DNA from: a virus
Reading direction: 5' to 3' (one strand)
IMG/VR virus record: IMGVR_UViG_3300020171_000043
Span: 1-47,844 of that record
DNA length: 47,844 bases
The notes under the pieces were generated by a model, which saw nothing but the letters and a program-made list of their open reading frames with translations, ran no database searches and was not told the DNA's origin. The translations under genes and the position numbers were made by a program. Numbering within the stretch: the stretch's first letter is position 1; each line of letters begins with the position of its first letter. Shown here piece by piece: positions 29,308 through 38,318 of this stretch.

Positions 29308-31976
29308 GTCGACACATAATTCAATTAACAGCACCAGAAGTTTTAAGGGTTCAAGAAGTTCAATCTTTGGCGGATAGTGCCGTTACAGAAGGATTGGCTA
29401 AGACTTCGGGTTCAGTGGTAAATAAAGTAATAGCCGATGCAATACAAACTCAATTAGCAGATGTAGATACTCCTCCTACCGACCTTAAAATATCCACTGC
29501 TTCTAAAGGAGGAGTGTTTAATGGAGGGTTTGAATTGGGAACGGGAGCGGCGGCAAGGACTACTAGCGGTTGGATTGAAGATGAAAAATATGGTTGGTAT
29601 GCTGTAAGCTGGACAACTGCTTGGGCTGCGAGTTTTGATGCTACTATCTCTCACTCTGGTAGTAAATCTTTAAAATTATCAACTACTGATGCAACTGGAA
29701 AGACATATATTTTTAATTTTTCTAGTGTTATAACAGCTGCGGATATGACGAAATCGTTGCCGAGAATAAAACCAAATACTTTATATAAATTATCTGCTTG
29801 GGTTAAAACTAACAATGCCGCTGCGAATGCTGTTTACTTTGCTAGTATTCAGTATGATAGTTCTGCAGTAATAGGAACTACTACAGATTCATCTAAACTT
29901 ACAGGAACAAACGATTGGACATTGATAACTACAACATTAACATCTGATGCAGATGCAGAATTTCTTGCTATCCAACTAATTTATGGAGTAGATGGTAATG
30001 TAGCAGATGCTTGGTTTGACGACATCAAACTCGAAGAAGTTGTTACCAACACCACCTTTTTAGGTAAGGTAGCTGAAAAGATAAGACAAGTTTTACAAGC
30101 TGTTACTTCAACGGATAATATAGACACTTCTTTAGACACAGCAGGAGCTTACGCCAATACTTATGCAATTACAAATGCAGTCAATGAAGGAGCAACGCAT
30201 ATTCAGACTTTTACGCCGACTAAAAAATACACTACTCAAATAGGTGTATGGCCGGTAGCTAAGGGAACTGGAAATTGGACTTTGGTAGTTCATACCGCTG
30301 GAAATGTGGTTGTGGCTTCAAAACAAATCGTCAACGCTTCAGTTGCCGAGGGAGCGATGTTATATTTTGACGTGCCGAATATCTGGGCTTCGGGAGCGTT
30401 GCATTTTCACGTGTATTCTTCGGTGGCAGACGGCACGGCAAAGACAAACACAACCGATGATTTAGAGGCGGCTTCTTACATCCAAAGATACGCCAAAAAA
30501 TCCGAGTCATTTTCTCTTATCGCTAACGGGATAAAAACCGAACTAAAATCAGATAAAGACGGCTTACTTTCTAATGCTATTATTGATTTGGATAATGGAA
30601 AGTATAGGTGGGACACTGGAATATTAACAACTAATAGTAATATTTATAATCTTATAAATAGCACAATGAATATTACTGTTGGTGGAGCATCTGACCTAGC
30701 TATAGCAAATACTAATGGTTGGCAATATTATTCTGCTACATATCCTATACTTCAATCTGCGGCAGGAGCAGTTTTACGAAACTTGGTATTAAAAGTTACC
30801 ACAATATTACCTATAAAACATTTAAAATTTAATACGGCTTATTCTTGTGGAGGTGCTACAGAAGCAACATTCCAAATAAGTGCAGATAATACAAATTGGA
30901 CTACCCTGTTAGCACAAAGTATTGCAAGTGCCGACCCATCTTTTGTCCAATTAGAAACAGACTTAATGAATGGATTGAGTGTCTTTTATATTAAATTAAA
31001 TAAAGCAGCATCAGTTGATGATAATTTTCACATAGGAAGACAAAAAATCGAAGCCGACCTCGACACTTCCTCTATCCCTCAAGGACTTCTCTATCCAATC
31101 GGAACAAATCAATTCACTGAAACAGTAAAACTTCCTTCCGTAGCGACCAGAGTTTATTACAGACTGAATAAATTTACTAACGAAAACGGCGTGGTTTGTC
31201 CCGCTCTCGAGTTTACAGACGCTTCCGCAGTTTCTATCGGATATGTTCCGCTCAAACTAGACAACTCACAAGAAACTAGTCCAAGTGTAGCTATCGTTAA
31301 AGCCTCGACTACCAATGGACAAGCCAGCGGAACTGGAAGCGATGAGGGAAACAATTACATCTTGAATGACGGAGAATTTATGACGCTTTCTTCCGCAATC
31401 GCAGAGTTAAGCGTAGTTTACTTAGTGGGAAAAGGCACAACCGCTTTTACAAACATCACCAAAAACACTCTGTATCTTTCTTCAAACGGTGAAAGCGATG
31501 ACGCAACCCAAGACCCTTCACATCAAGGAAACTTTATTGTGGGGGCAAGACAACAAGGATTGACGGACAGAGTCAAAGACATCGGCAATCAACTCGAAGA
31601 TGTCAGAAATGGAATTGTTAAAACTTCTAAATGGACAGATTGGACACCGACTCTTACTTGGACAACAGGAACACCTGAGGGAAGCGTGGTAACCAAAGCG
31701 AGATATAAGATAGTGGATAAAATTTGCTATTTTACTTTCTATTATTCAGCGACTGACGCTAATGCCGCTACCGCTTTGACGATTTCTTTACCAGTATTGC
31801 CGAAAGATAATGACACTTTAACCGCTCTTTCCGCTCAAGAATTAGCGGATACTACTTGGAGCAACCCGATAGCTTACATCGATGACGGCGGAACTACAAT
31901 AGTGTTTAGAAGTTTTGCAACCATAGCCGATACTAAAGCGGTAAAAGTTTTAGTAAGCGGAAATTATGAAATATAA
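29304..31976 (+). CDS. Tail fibre/receptor-binding protein with CBM
   Basis: An 890-residue, beta-rich, Thr/Ala-rich protein. Residues about 70-250 look like a carbohydrate-binding module (GGVFNGGFELGTG, ISHSGSKSLKLSTTDATGKTYIF, IKPNTLYKLSAWVKT, WFDDIKLEEV). Further jelly-roll-like units follow, then a C-terminal domain (WTDWTPTLTWTTGTPEGSVVTKARYKIVDKICYFTFYYSAT) that resembles the C-terminal tip of many phage fibres. It probably recognises a glycan on the host. Its start overlaps the HNH stop. Confidence 0.7.
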   Translation: MSRHIIQLTAPEVLRVQEVQSLADSAVTEGLAKTSGSVVNKVIADAIQTQLADVDTPPTDLKISTASKGGVFNGGFELGTGAAARTTSGWIEDEKYGWYAVSWTTAWAASFDATISHSGSKSLKLSTTDATGKTYIFNFSSVITAADMTKSLPRIKPNTLYKLSAWVKTNNAAANAVYFASIQYDSSAVIGTTTDSSKLTGTNDWTLITTTLTSDADAEFLAIQLIYGVDGNVADAWFDDIKLEEVVTNTTFLGKVAEKIRQVLQAVTSTDNIDTSLDTAGAYANTYAITNAVNEGATHIQTFTPTKKYTTQIGVWPVAKGTGNWTLVVHTAGNVVVASKQIVNASVAEGAMLYFDVPNIWASGALHFHVYSSVADGTAKTNTTDDLEAASYIQRYAKKSESFSLIANGIKTELKSDKDGLLSNAIIDLDNGKYRWDTGILTTNSNIYNLINSTMNITVGGASDLAIANTNGWQYYSATYPILQSAAGAVLRNLVLKVTTILPIKHLKFNTAYSCGGATEATFQISADNTNWTTLLAQSIASADPSFVQLETDLMNGLSVFYIKLNKAASVDDNFHIGRQKIEADLDTSSIPQGLLYPIGTNQFTETVKLPSVATRVYYRLNKFTNENGVVCPALEFTDASAVSIGYVPLKLDNSQETSPSVAIVKASTTNGQASGTGSDEGNNYILNDGEFMTLSSAIAELSVVYLVGKGTTAFTNITKNTLYLSSNGESDDATQDPSHQGNFIVGARQQGLTDRVKDIGNQLEDVRNGIVKTSKWTDWTPTLTWTTGTPEGSVVTKARYKIVDKICYFTFYYSATDANAATALTISLPVLPKDNDTLTALSAQELADTTWSNPIAYIDDGGTTIVFRSFATIADTKAVKVLVSGNYEI

Positions 31977-31978
31977 TT

Positions 31979-33436
31979 ATGGAATTTACAATAACATCAA
32001 AACCTCAAGGATTTGTGTCAAAATGGTTTCTATCAACCTATCCGTCTAACGGCAATAAAGAGCAAGCTGGCGATATGAGAAACATTGATCCGACCGACCC
32101 TTCGACTATTACTCAAGGCAGAGGAATGGTTGCTTTGACAGCTGGAACTCAAGCGGCGGCGGTTACCACTCTGATTAAAGGAATGACCAGAAATGCCGTG
32201 ACCACAGGACTGGCTTATGGAGTAGGCGGAGCTAAACTGTATCAATTCTCTTCTTCCGCCGTCACAAATGCAGGTATCTGGCCGCATACCATAGACAAAG
32301 CTACGGTAACAGGCGAAGACGGCGAAGATGTTTGCCATTATAAAGGGGCTCTTTACTACTCCTATAATCATTCAGGTTCGGCTGGAGATATTGGCAAGTA
32401 TAATCTTGATGCTACTTTTGACGATGATTACGGAAGCACAGTGCCTACCACTGCCGCTGCATTGCAAAACGCACCTCATCAAATGGTAGTAGGCAGGCAA
32501 AGGATGTATATAGCAAATGGTTCTTATATTGCAGTTTTAGACGGAACAGAAGCCACTTATGTATTTATTGATGACGCTCTTGATTTTTATAATAGTAATT
32601 TACAAGTTTCGTCAATTACTTGGAACGGTAGCAGGCTTGTTATCGCCACAAACTCAACTAATTTATCAGGTTCAAACTCAAGTCAATCGGTGGTTTATAA
32701 TTGGGATGGATACAGTGATACTTGGGATAGTCCGATAGAAGTCAATGGGAGAATTGGCGCGCTTTATACCAAAAACGGAGTGACATATATCTGGTATGAA
32801 AGTTTTATTAAAGGAACGGCTTACTCGACTTTCGGATACTTATCGGGCGGTTCGGTAATACCTCTTAAAATGTTCACAGGTTCTTTGCCTCTTTATTATC
32901 AGGTGGGTGAAATGGGCGATTTCATTGTGTGGCTGTCGGGACAGCGAGTATATGCTTATGGTCCGCTTGCCGAAGGAACTGTTGAACTCTGGCAATATAC
33001 TTCGGCAACCTACGCCACAGGAGGCGGTATGGCTTTACCGTTCGGACTTCTGATGATCGCTTCCAACGCCACCACCAACTATAATCTGGCGGTGGAGAGC
33101 GGATACACGGTGGACAGTTTCTATTATACAAAGTTTTTTCCAGTATCTACGGGCAAACAAATTGCACAACTTAATCAAATCACGGTTTGGACTGAACAGC
33201 TGGCTTCTGGAGCAAAACTTGACTGCACGCTTCGCTATGACGGAGGCAAATCGTCTTTCGCGCTAGACCAGATTGCTTACTCCGCTTCCAACCCTACCAG
33301 ACACATAATCGGCAAGAGAAATTTGCCACAAGTGGAAGACTTTCGTTTAGAAATGAGCTTTGCAAATGGAAGCATAACAAACCCAGTCCGTATTAAAAGC
33401 TTTATGGTTGAAGGACACTTTATTGACAGGAAGTGA
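31979..33436 (+). CDS. Tail hub/stabilisation protein, beta-propeller-like
   Basis: A 485-residue protein with repeating beta blades (GKALYYSYNHS-like HYKGALYYSYNHSGSAGDIGKY, QMVVGRQRMYIANGSYIAVLDG, SSITWNGSRLVIATNSTN, VNGRIGALYTKNGVTYIWYE, MGDFIVWLSGQRVYAYGP). The N-terminus has MRNIDPTDPSTITQGRGMVAL and the C-terminus VEGHFIDRK, as in podovirus tail-tubular/stabilisation proteins of the P22 gp10 or T7 gp12 type. It would join the neck and fibre. Order (fibre, this, adaptor) fits. Confidence 0.6.
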   Translation: MEFTITSKPQGFVSKWFLSTYPSNGNKEQAGDMRNIDPTDPSTITQGRGMVALTAGTQAAAVTTLIKGMTRNAVTTGLAYGVGGAKLYQFSSSAVTNAGIWPHTIDKATVTGEDGEDVCHYKGALYYSYNHSGSAGDIGKYNLDATFDDDYGSTVPTTAAALQNAPHQMVVGRQRMYIANGSYIAVLDGTEATYVFIDDALDFYNSNLQVSSITWNGSRLVIATNSTNLSGSNSSQSVVYNWDGYSDTWDSPIEVNGRIGALYTKNGVTYIWYESFIKGTAYSTFGYLSGGSVIPLKMFTGSLPLYYQVGEMGDFIVWLSGQRVYAYGPLAEGTVELWQYTSATYATGGGMALPFGLLMIASNATTNYNLAVESGYTVDSFYYTKFFPVSTGKQIAQLNQITVWTEQLASGAKLDCTLRYDGGKSSFALDQIAYSASNPTRHIIGKRNLPQVEDFRLEMSFANGSITNPVRIKSFMVEGHFIDRK

Positions 33437-33878
33437 TAATTTTTAAATCATTTATTTTATGACAAGAAGCACATAACCTTTTCCATTCCGATAATTTTCT
33501 TGAATATTTTCTATTTATATTAGCCCAATGAATATTTCTGCCGCTTAGACCATCTTTTCCACAGTGTTCACATTTCGTTGGTTTTCCTAATTGACACTGA
33601 ACCCATAAATGAAGTCCTGAATATCCTACCTTATCACCTTTCCAATTTGGATTATCTTTTCCTATATTTTTACCAAGATGTGATAATTTCATTTTTTCTC
33701 TTATGTTCTCGGGTATAAATTTACCTTTTTCTGTTTCACTAATTTTTCTTTTTGTTTCTTTACTACAAGGTATTCCTTTATTCCAAACTTTTCTACCTTC
33801 TTTAAATTGTTGTTTTAGAGTATTAGATAATTTTTCTCTTGATACACTTGATAATTGATGTCCTTTAATGAATGGCAT
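33420..33878 (-). CDS. HNH homing endonuclease, opposite strand
   Basis: A 152-residue protein on the minus strand within a rightward operon. It has NUMOD3 motifs (NKGIPCSKETKRKISETEKGKF, IREKMKLSHLGKN) and an HNH-type C-terminus (CEHCGKDGLSGRNIHWANINRKYSRKLSEWKRLCASCHK) with four zinc cysteines. ATG at 33878 gives the usual MPFIKGHQ start; longer upstream frames run through the leader hairpins. Its end overlaps the stop of the 31979 gene by 17 bases. It has its own minus-strand promoter and a kissing-loop/terminator-like leader. Confidence 0.85.
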   Translation of the reverse strand: MPFIKGHQLSSVSREKLSNTLKQQFKEGRKVWNKGIPCSKETKRKISETEKGKFIPENIREKMKLSHLGKNIGKDNPNWKGDKVGYSGLHLWVQCQLGKPTKCEHCGKDGLSGRNIHWANINRKYSRKLSEWKRLCASCHKINDLKIITSCQ

Positions 33879-33893
33879 AATATTAAATAAAAA

Positions 33894-33948
33894 GTCCCTA
33901 TCGAGGGTGCAACCTCTCAAGGGACATAATAAAAGTCGTTGCACCGAC
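33894..33948 (-). promoter_or_regulatory. Kissing-loop leader of the minus-strand HNH gene
   Basis: Read on the minus strand, GTCG-GTGCAA-CGAC (33948-33935) is a small hairpin. The next hairpin (33925-33894) has GTCCCT/AGGGAC and GAGG/CCTC stems with loop TTGCAC. The two six-base loops are exactly complementary, and the pairing extends to 8 bases. The second hairpin ends in GGGACTTTTTATTT, which looks like an intrinsic terminator placed 16 bases before the start codon. Loop kissing could prevent or favour termination. On the plus strand the same pairing lies in the leader of the 33985 gene. Confidence 0.65.
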
Positions 33949-33954
33949 ATAAAC

Positions 33955-33983
33955 AGTATAACACAAATAATTTAAATAAACAA
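33955..33983 (-). promoter_or_regulatory. Promoter of the minus-strand HNH gene
   Basis: On the minus strand TTGTTT (33983-33978), a 17-base spacer and TGtTATACT (-10 at 33960-33955). The predicted start is a few bases before the kissing-loop hairpins. Confidence 0.6.
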
Positions 33984-33984
33984 T

Positions 33985-35121
33985 ATGTATTTACACAGTG
34001 TTTTAAAAAGCGAAATCGCAACTGGGATACACGGCTCCGTATCAGACGCCAATTCTCTTATTTTAATCAATGAGGCGGCTCGTGAAGTCTTCTCTGATGT
34101 GGACTTGCGTTCGGCTATCAGAAAGACCGCACTGGCTCCTAATTTATTCGACGAAATTTACGAATATTCTTGCCCGACCGACCTGAAAGGAACGGCGATA
34201 ATCGACATTAAACCGCAAGTCAACAGAGAAAGCACTTGGCTATTCGACCTTACTTCTCAAGAAGAATTTGACCGTATTAAAGACGAACACGGACTTGTTG
34301 CTTTTAGCGAAAACTCTTTAACTAGAAAGCTTTTAATCTCGGCTGATATAGATGACGACTCTTTGACCGTAAGTGGACTTAACTCAATAACCGACTCTGG
34401 AACTTGGACTCTCTACGGCGACGGCACTAATCTCACCACCGACTCCGATAATTTCGTCAAAGGTTCTGGTTCGATTAACTGGGACATCTCGGCGGCAGGC
34501 GGAACGACGGCCGGTATTTACGCTTCGGATATAGATACTTTTGACCTAACTGATTATACGCAAGGTTCGATATTCGTTTGGGCTTACATCACTTCCGCCA
34601 CCGACCTGACTAACTATATAATTCGTATCGGCTCTTCGGCTTCTAATTATTTTACCAAGACAGTGACCACCACTAACGAAGGAACGGCTTTTGTGGCAGG
34701 TTGGAACTTGCTCCGCTTTGATTTGGCTTCGGCAACACAGACAGGAACAGTTGACCTAGATGCTTGCGTATATTGTGCGATATTTATGACCAAAGCTGTA
34801 GGCAAGATAAGTGAAACCGATTACAGATTTGACCACATTATAGTCAAGAACGGAGAATTTCACGACCTAATTTACTACTCTTCCTATCCTTTTCAAAGTA
34901 GCACCGGCACTTGGCTTCAAGACTCAACCGCCACCACCGATTACATAAACTGCAATGCCGATGAATTAAGATTGGTGTCTATCAAGGCTCAAGAATTATG
35001 CTCGGTGTCTTTGGAAAATTATTCCGATGCCGACCGCTTCGCTTCACGATACAAATCGGCAGTAGAACAGTATAAACTTAAATACCCGAGTCAAGCTAAA
35101 ATTTTAATAACAACCATATAA
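33985..35121 (+). CDS. Head-tail adaptor-like protein with inserted beta domain
   Basis: A 378-residue protein. The N-terminus (VLKSEIATGIHGSVSDANSLILINEAAREVFSDVDLRSAIRK) and C-terminus (AQELCSVSLENYSDADRFASRYKSAVEQYKLKYPSQAKI) resemble the helical ends of podovirus adaptor/tail-tubular proteins. A beta-sandwich of about 150 residues (DSGTWTLYGDGTNLTTDSDNFVKGSGSINWDI...) is inserted between them, like a carbohydrate-binding fold. It would lie at the portal exit. Confidence 0.55.
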   Translation: MYLHSVLKSEIATGIHGSVSDANSLILINEAAREVFSDVDLRSAIRKTALAPNLFDEIYEYSCPTDLKGTAIIDIKPQVNRESTWLFDLTSQEEFDRIKDEHGLVAFSENSLTRKLLISADIDDDSLTVSGLNSITDSGTWTLYGDGTNLTTDSDNFVKGSGSINWDISAAGGTTAGIYASDIDTFDLTDYTQGSIFVWAYITSATDLTNYIIRIGSSASNYFTKTVTTTNEGTAFVAGWNLLRFDLASATQTGTVDLDACVYCAIFMTKAVGKISETDYRFDHIIVKNGEFHDLIYYSSYPFQSSTGTWLQDSTATTDYINCNADELRLVSIKAQELCSVSLENYSDADRFASRYKSAVEQYKLKYPSQAKILITTI

Positions 35122-36113
35122 TGGAACAACCACCAGAACAACCTATTGAGCTTTTTACAACGCCAGAAAACGAGTCGTTAACTTTTCAACAAATTCTTGA
35201 AAAATACGGCAATAGTTATGGCGTGCTTGGAAATCCAGCCAATACACCTACTACGATTGGTTCATCGGGTCTTCCTTCAATGGGAATTAAATACACCAAA
35301 TCCGACGGAACTAATATTTTCTCGATACTGACTTCGGGTGTGGATGTGGGAGATATTATCACTGGAAACTATGCAGGAGGAAAGGGTATGAAGTGGGACC
35401 AATCGGCTGAAGTGTTTTCTGTTAAAGGCGACATCACTGGTTCTTCGGGAACTTTCAGCGGAACTTTAGCAGCCAATATAGTAACCGCTAATAGTATCCA
35501 AGAAAATGCGATTTCTATTGTTAAAATTTCAAGTTTTTCTCGTATTCGCAAAGACCTTTCTCTTGAAAGTGCCGATACTTGGGAAGTATCGGCTGGTTTT
35601 GGATTTAATACTGGTGAAATTTTTGGACAAACCGGTTCAACTATAAATACTACAATTTATGGTTTTACATATAATAATTTCGGAGCTACCTGGACAAAAA
35701 ATTTAATTTTACAAAACATTGTCAAACTAAATCAATCTACCAATCAGACTTTTTATTTTGGATTAGGTAAAACACCTCAAATAGATTTAGTTTCAGATTT
35801 TATCGGATTTAAAGTATCAAATGGAACACTTTATGCTATAAATGCTTACATAGATGCTGATGAAATACAATATACATTATTAACAGAAATAACTGGTATT
35901 ACAATTACTAATTTTAATGTTTATAAAATTATGTATTATCCTGATGTAAAAGCGGAATTTTATATTAATGGAGTCCTAAAAGTTACACATACTACTTATT
36001 TACCAATACACGTACATTCTAGCAGTTCAATGTTTAGTGCTTCTTTAAAAAATACTGCTGCTGAAAATAAAGTATTAAATATTATTCAAGTTTATTTTGA
36101 AAGTGATTTGTGA
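35121..36113 (+). CDS. Tail fibre-like protein
   Basis: A 330-residue protein with a Pro-rich start, a repetitive GITGNYAGGKGMKWD-type shaft (GVDVGDIITGNYAGGKGMKWDQSAEVFSVKGDITGSSGTFSGTL) and a C-terminal lectin-like beta domain (FYINGVLKVTHTTYLPIHVHSSSSMFSASLKN). Start overlaps the preceding stop. A receptor-binding or fibre-attachment role is likely. Confidence 0.6.
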   Translation: MEQPPEQPIELFTTPENESLTFQQILEKYGNSYGVLGNPANTPTTIGSSGLPSMGIKYTKSDGTNIFSILTSGVDVGDIITGNYAGGKGMKWDQSAEVFSVKGDITGSSGTFSGTLAANIVTANSIQENAISIVKISSFSRIRKDLSLESADTWEVSAGFGFNTGEIFGQTGSTINTTIYGFTYNNFGATWTKNLILQNIVKLNQSTNQTFYFGLGKTPQIDLVSDFIGFKVSNGTLYAINAYIDADEIQYTLLTEITGITITNFNVYKIMYYPDVKAEFYINGVLKVTHTTYLPIHVHSSSSMFSASLKNTAAENKVLNIIQVYFESDL

Positions 36114-36145
36114 TACTATTTTAATCTATTAACTTTAAATAAAAT

Positions 36146-36262
36146 ATGGCATATACACTAACTCAAATTACAAACACGTATAATAAATACTATAAAATAG
36201 GAACGGATGTTTTCCGAGCCTCTGACAATGCGACAGTTAAAATGGATGATAATTCAAATTAA
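36146..36262 (+). CDS. Small hypothetical protein
   Basis: A 38-residue frame (MAYTLTQITNTYNKYYKIGTD...) with the usual A-rich leader, between two virion genes. It may be a remnant of a longer fibre gene, since the sequence YKIGTDVFRASDNATVKMDDN resembles fibre shafts. Confidence 0.4.
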   Translation: MAYTLTQITNTYNKYYKIGTDVFRASDNATVKMDDNSN

Positions 36263-36340
36263 ACCAAGCCCAAATAATAATAATGTAAAAAATAATTTTA
36301 ATAAGTTTCATAGATATATAATATCATAAATAAATAAAAT

Positions 36341-38317
36341 ATGGCAATCATAACACTTAAACATCCAACAGGACAAACAATGCAAATAGACGAAAACGCC
36401 TCTGGCTACTATATGCAGAATTTCGGCTGGACAAAAGACACACCAGTCCAACCTCCTGCACCAGCAACACCCAGTCCAACCGCTAATCCTATGCAACAAT
36501 TTGTAGCAAGGCAAATATCTCAAGAACTGACACCCACTCCGACTACTCCCAAAAGAACAATAATAGATTATTATAATGGAAAACCAATTTATAGTGACTG
36601 GGAAAAAACACAAGCTGAACACGATGCTAAAAATGCTGCTGTAATAGCAGACTATGAACAGAAAGTAAAAGAAGGAACTTATGGTAAGACACAAACTGGT
36701 GTTGATGCAAATGGTAATCCTAAATATGGTTATTATAAAATTTCTACTCAAAAACCAGTTCAAACTACCGACCAATCAAGAGCCAATACGGCGGAAGAAG
36801 CCAAGCAATACATTCAGCAGGAAGGCAAGAATGAAGTCTATGACAAGACTACCAAGCAATGGGTAAGTCCCGAAAAGGCTCAAGAGATTTTAAAAACAAA
36901 TCCTAACTTTTGGAACCAGATACAAAAAGTTCCGACTCTTGGAGCTGAATACTCCACCACACCCTCTCCCGTAAGAGCGATACAGGGCGTATTCGGAGAA
37001 AAATGGCAACCAAGTTCGGCGTTCAATCAAGATGTTCAAGCACAAGGAATATACGGAGCAGTTAAAATCGGCAATCAAATATGGTCTATCGGCCCGGGCG
37101 GAAGTCCTGAAACTTCGGAGAGTCTGGGGACTAAACTTAAAATGAAAGACCCCAGTTCCGCTATCGGAGAAGTAAGCATAGAGCAAGCGATGAAACTCGG
37201 CATAAATGTTAAAGCCGATACTCTACTTAATCCTTTTGACGGAGTGGACTCAGACCCCTTTATAGAACCTGTTGCCGATATGAAGACGGAAGACAAGATT
37301 AAGGTGGCGGAAGACTTTAAGAAAGAAGCTCAAAAATCCGCTGGTATAGAAAATATCCGAACCTTAAGAGACGAAGCCTATAAATCGGTTATTGAAGCCA
37401 TTGCAAATTTTGGCAAGACTAAAGCCGAGAACAAGACCGCCGAGAGTGTCAAATTAGGTTTAGACATCAAAGATAAAGCCATATCTGACGCTCAAACTGT
37501 CCTCAGTACCGCTTCAACCGCCTACATAAAGGCTATCGACCTCGAGAGATATAAAGGACAAGGTATGGATATGATGTTAGGCAGACAAGCCAAATTAAGA
37601 AGCCAGATGGCGATAGAACTCGCTCCGCTTCAAGCTACAGTTCAAATCGCTCAAGGCAACTATGACCGAGCCAAAGGTCTTCTTGATGAATGGTCGGAAG
37701 ACTACAATACTAACTTTGATTATCTTCTGAAAGCTAGTCAGCTTAACATTGATAAAATACAAGGCGACCTTTCCGAAGCCCAAACAACCGCCAAAGAAGA
37801 AGCTCAACTTAAACTTAATATGTGGACTAAAGACTTTGAAGCGGTAAAAGCGACTCAAGAAACTGTCAAGAAAATGATGCTTGAGTATAATGCTAAGGGA
37901 GCAAATATAAGTATTAACGACAGTTGGGAAACAGCTTTGAAGAAAGCCAGTCCTTATATCAAGACCCAACAAGAATACGATCAATTAAAAGAAAAATTAA
38001 CTCTTGATAAATTACGCTCAGAGATAAATGAGAATAACAGAGGAGGGGGAATGGATATAACAGTAAAAGGAAGTCCAACATCAGGTGAAATGAAAGACTG
38101 GTTGCTTAAATCTAAACAAAAAAATCCCGATATTCCTTATTATGATTTATGGAGACAATTAGCTAATCATTTAACCAGTAAAAAAATTAACCCTTCCAAT
38201 TACGATAAAGAGTTTTGGGAAATACTGCACCCCGAAGGAGCGGAAGGATACAAAAAATATAACGCTCCCGAAACAAATTCATTAAAAGCTTTAGAAGAAT
38301 GGGCTAACCAACAATAG
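36341..38317 (+). CDS. Internal virion/ejection protein
   Basis: A 658-residue protein. A short beta N-terminus is followed by a Pro/Thr-rich linker (PVQPPAPATPSPTANP), a globular region to about 310, then a long helical coiled-coil section (about 320-580, e.g. KVAEDFKKEAQKSAGIENIRTLRDEAYKSVIEAIANFG, QAKLRSQMAIELAPLQATVQIAQGNYDRAKGLLDEW) and a basic C-terminus. It precedes a giant protein by one base. Such helical proteins next to giant internal proteins are ejected with the DNA in podoviruses. Role inferred. Confidence 0.6.
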   Translation: MAIITLKHPTGQTMQIDENASGYYMQNFGWTKDTPVQPPAPATPSPTANPMQQFVARQISQELTPTPTTPKRTIIDYYNGKPIYSDWEKTQAEHDAKNAAVIADYEQKVKEGTYGKTQTGVDANGNPKYGYYKISTQKPVQTTDQSRANTAEEAKQYIQQEGKNEVYDKTTKQWVSPEKAQEILKTNPNFWNQIQKVPTLGAEYSTTPSPVRAIQGVFGEKWQPSSAFNQDVQAQGIYGAVKIGNQIWSIGPGGSPETSESLGTKLKMKDPSSAIGEVSIEQAMKLGINVKADTLLNPFDGVDSDPFIEPVADMKTEDKIKVAEDFKKEAQKSAGIENIRTLRDEAYKSVIEAIANFGKTKAENKTAESVKLGLDIKDKAISDAQTVLSTASTAYIKAIDLERYKGQGMDMMLGRQAKLRSQMAIELAPLQATVQIAQGNYDRAKGLLDEWSEDYNTNFDYLLKASQLNIDKIQGDLSEAQTTAKEEAQLKLNMWTKDFEAVKATQETVKKMMLEYNAKGANISINDSWETALKKASPYIKTQQEYDQLKEKLTLDKLRSEINENNRGGGMDITVKGSPTSGEMKDWLLKSKQKNPDIPYYDLWRQLANHLTSKKINPSNYDKEFWEILHPEGAEGYKKYNAPETNSLKALEEWANQQ

Positions 38318-38318
38318 T

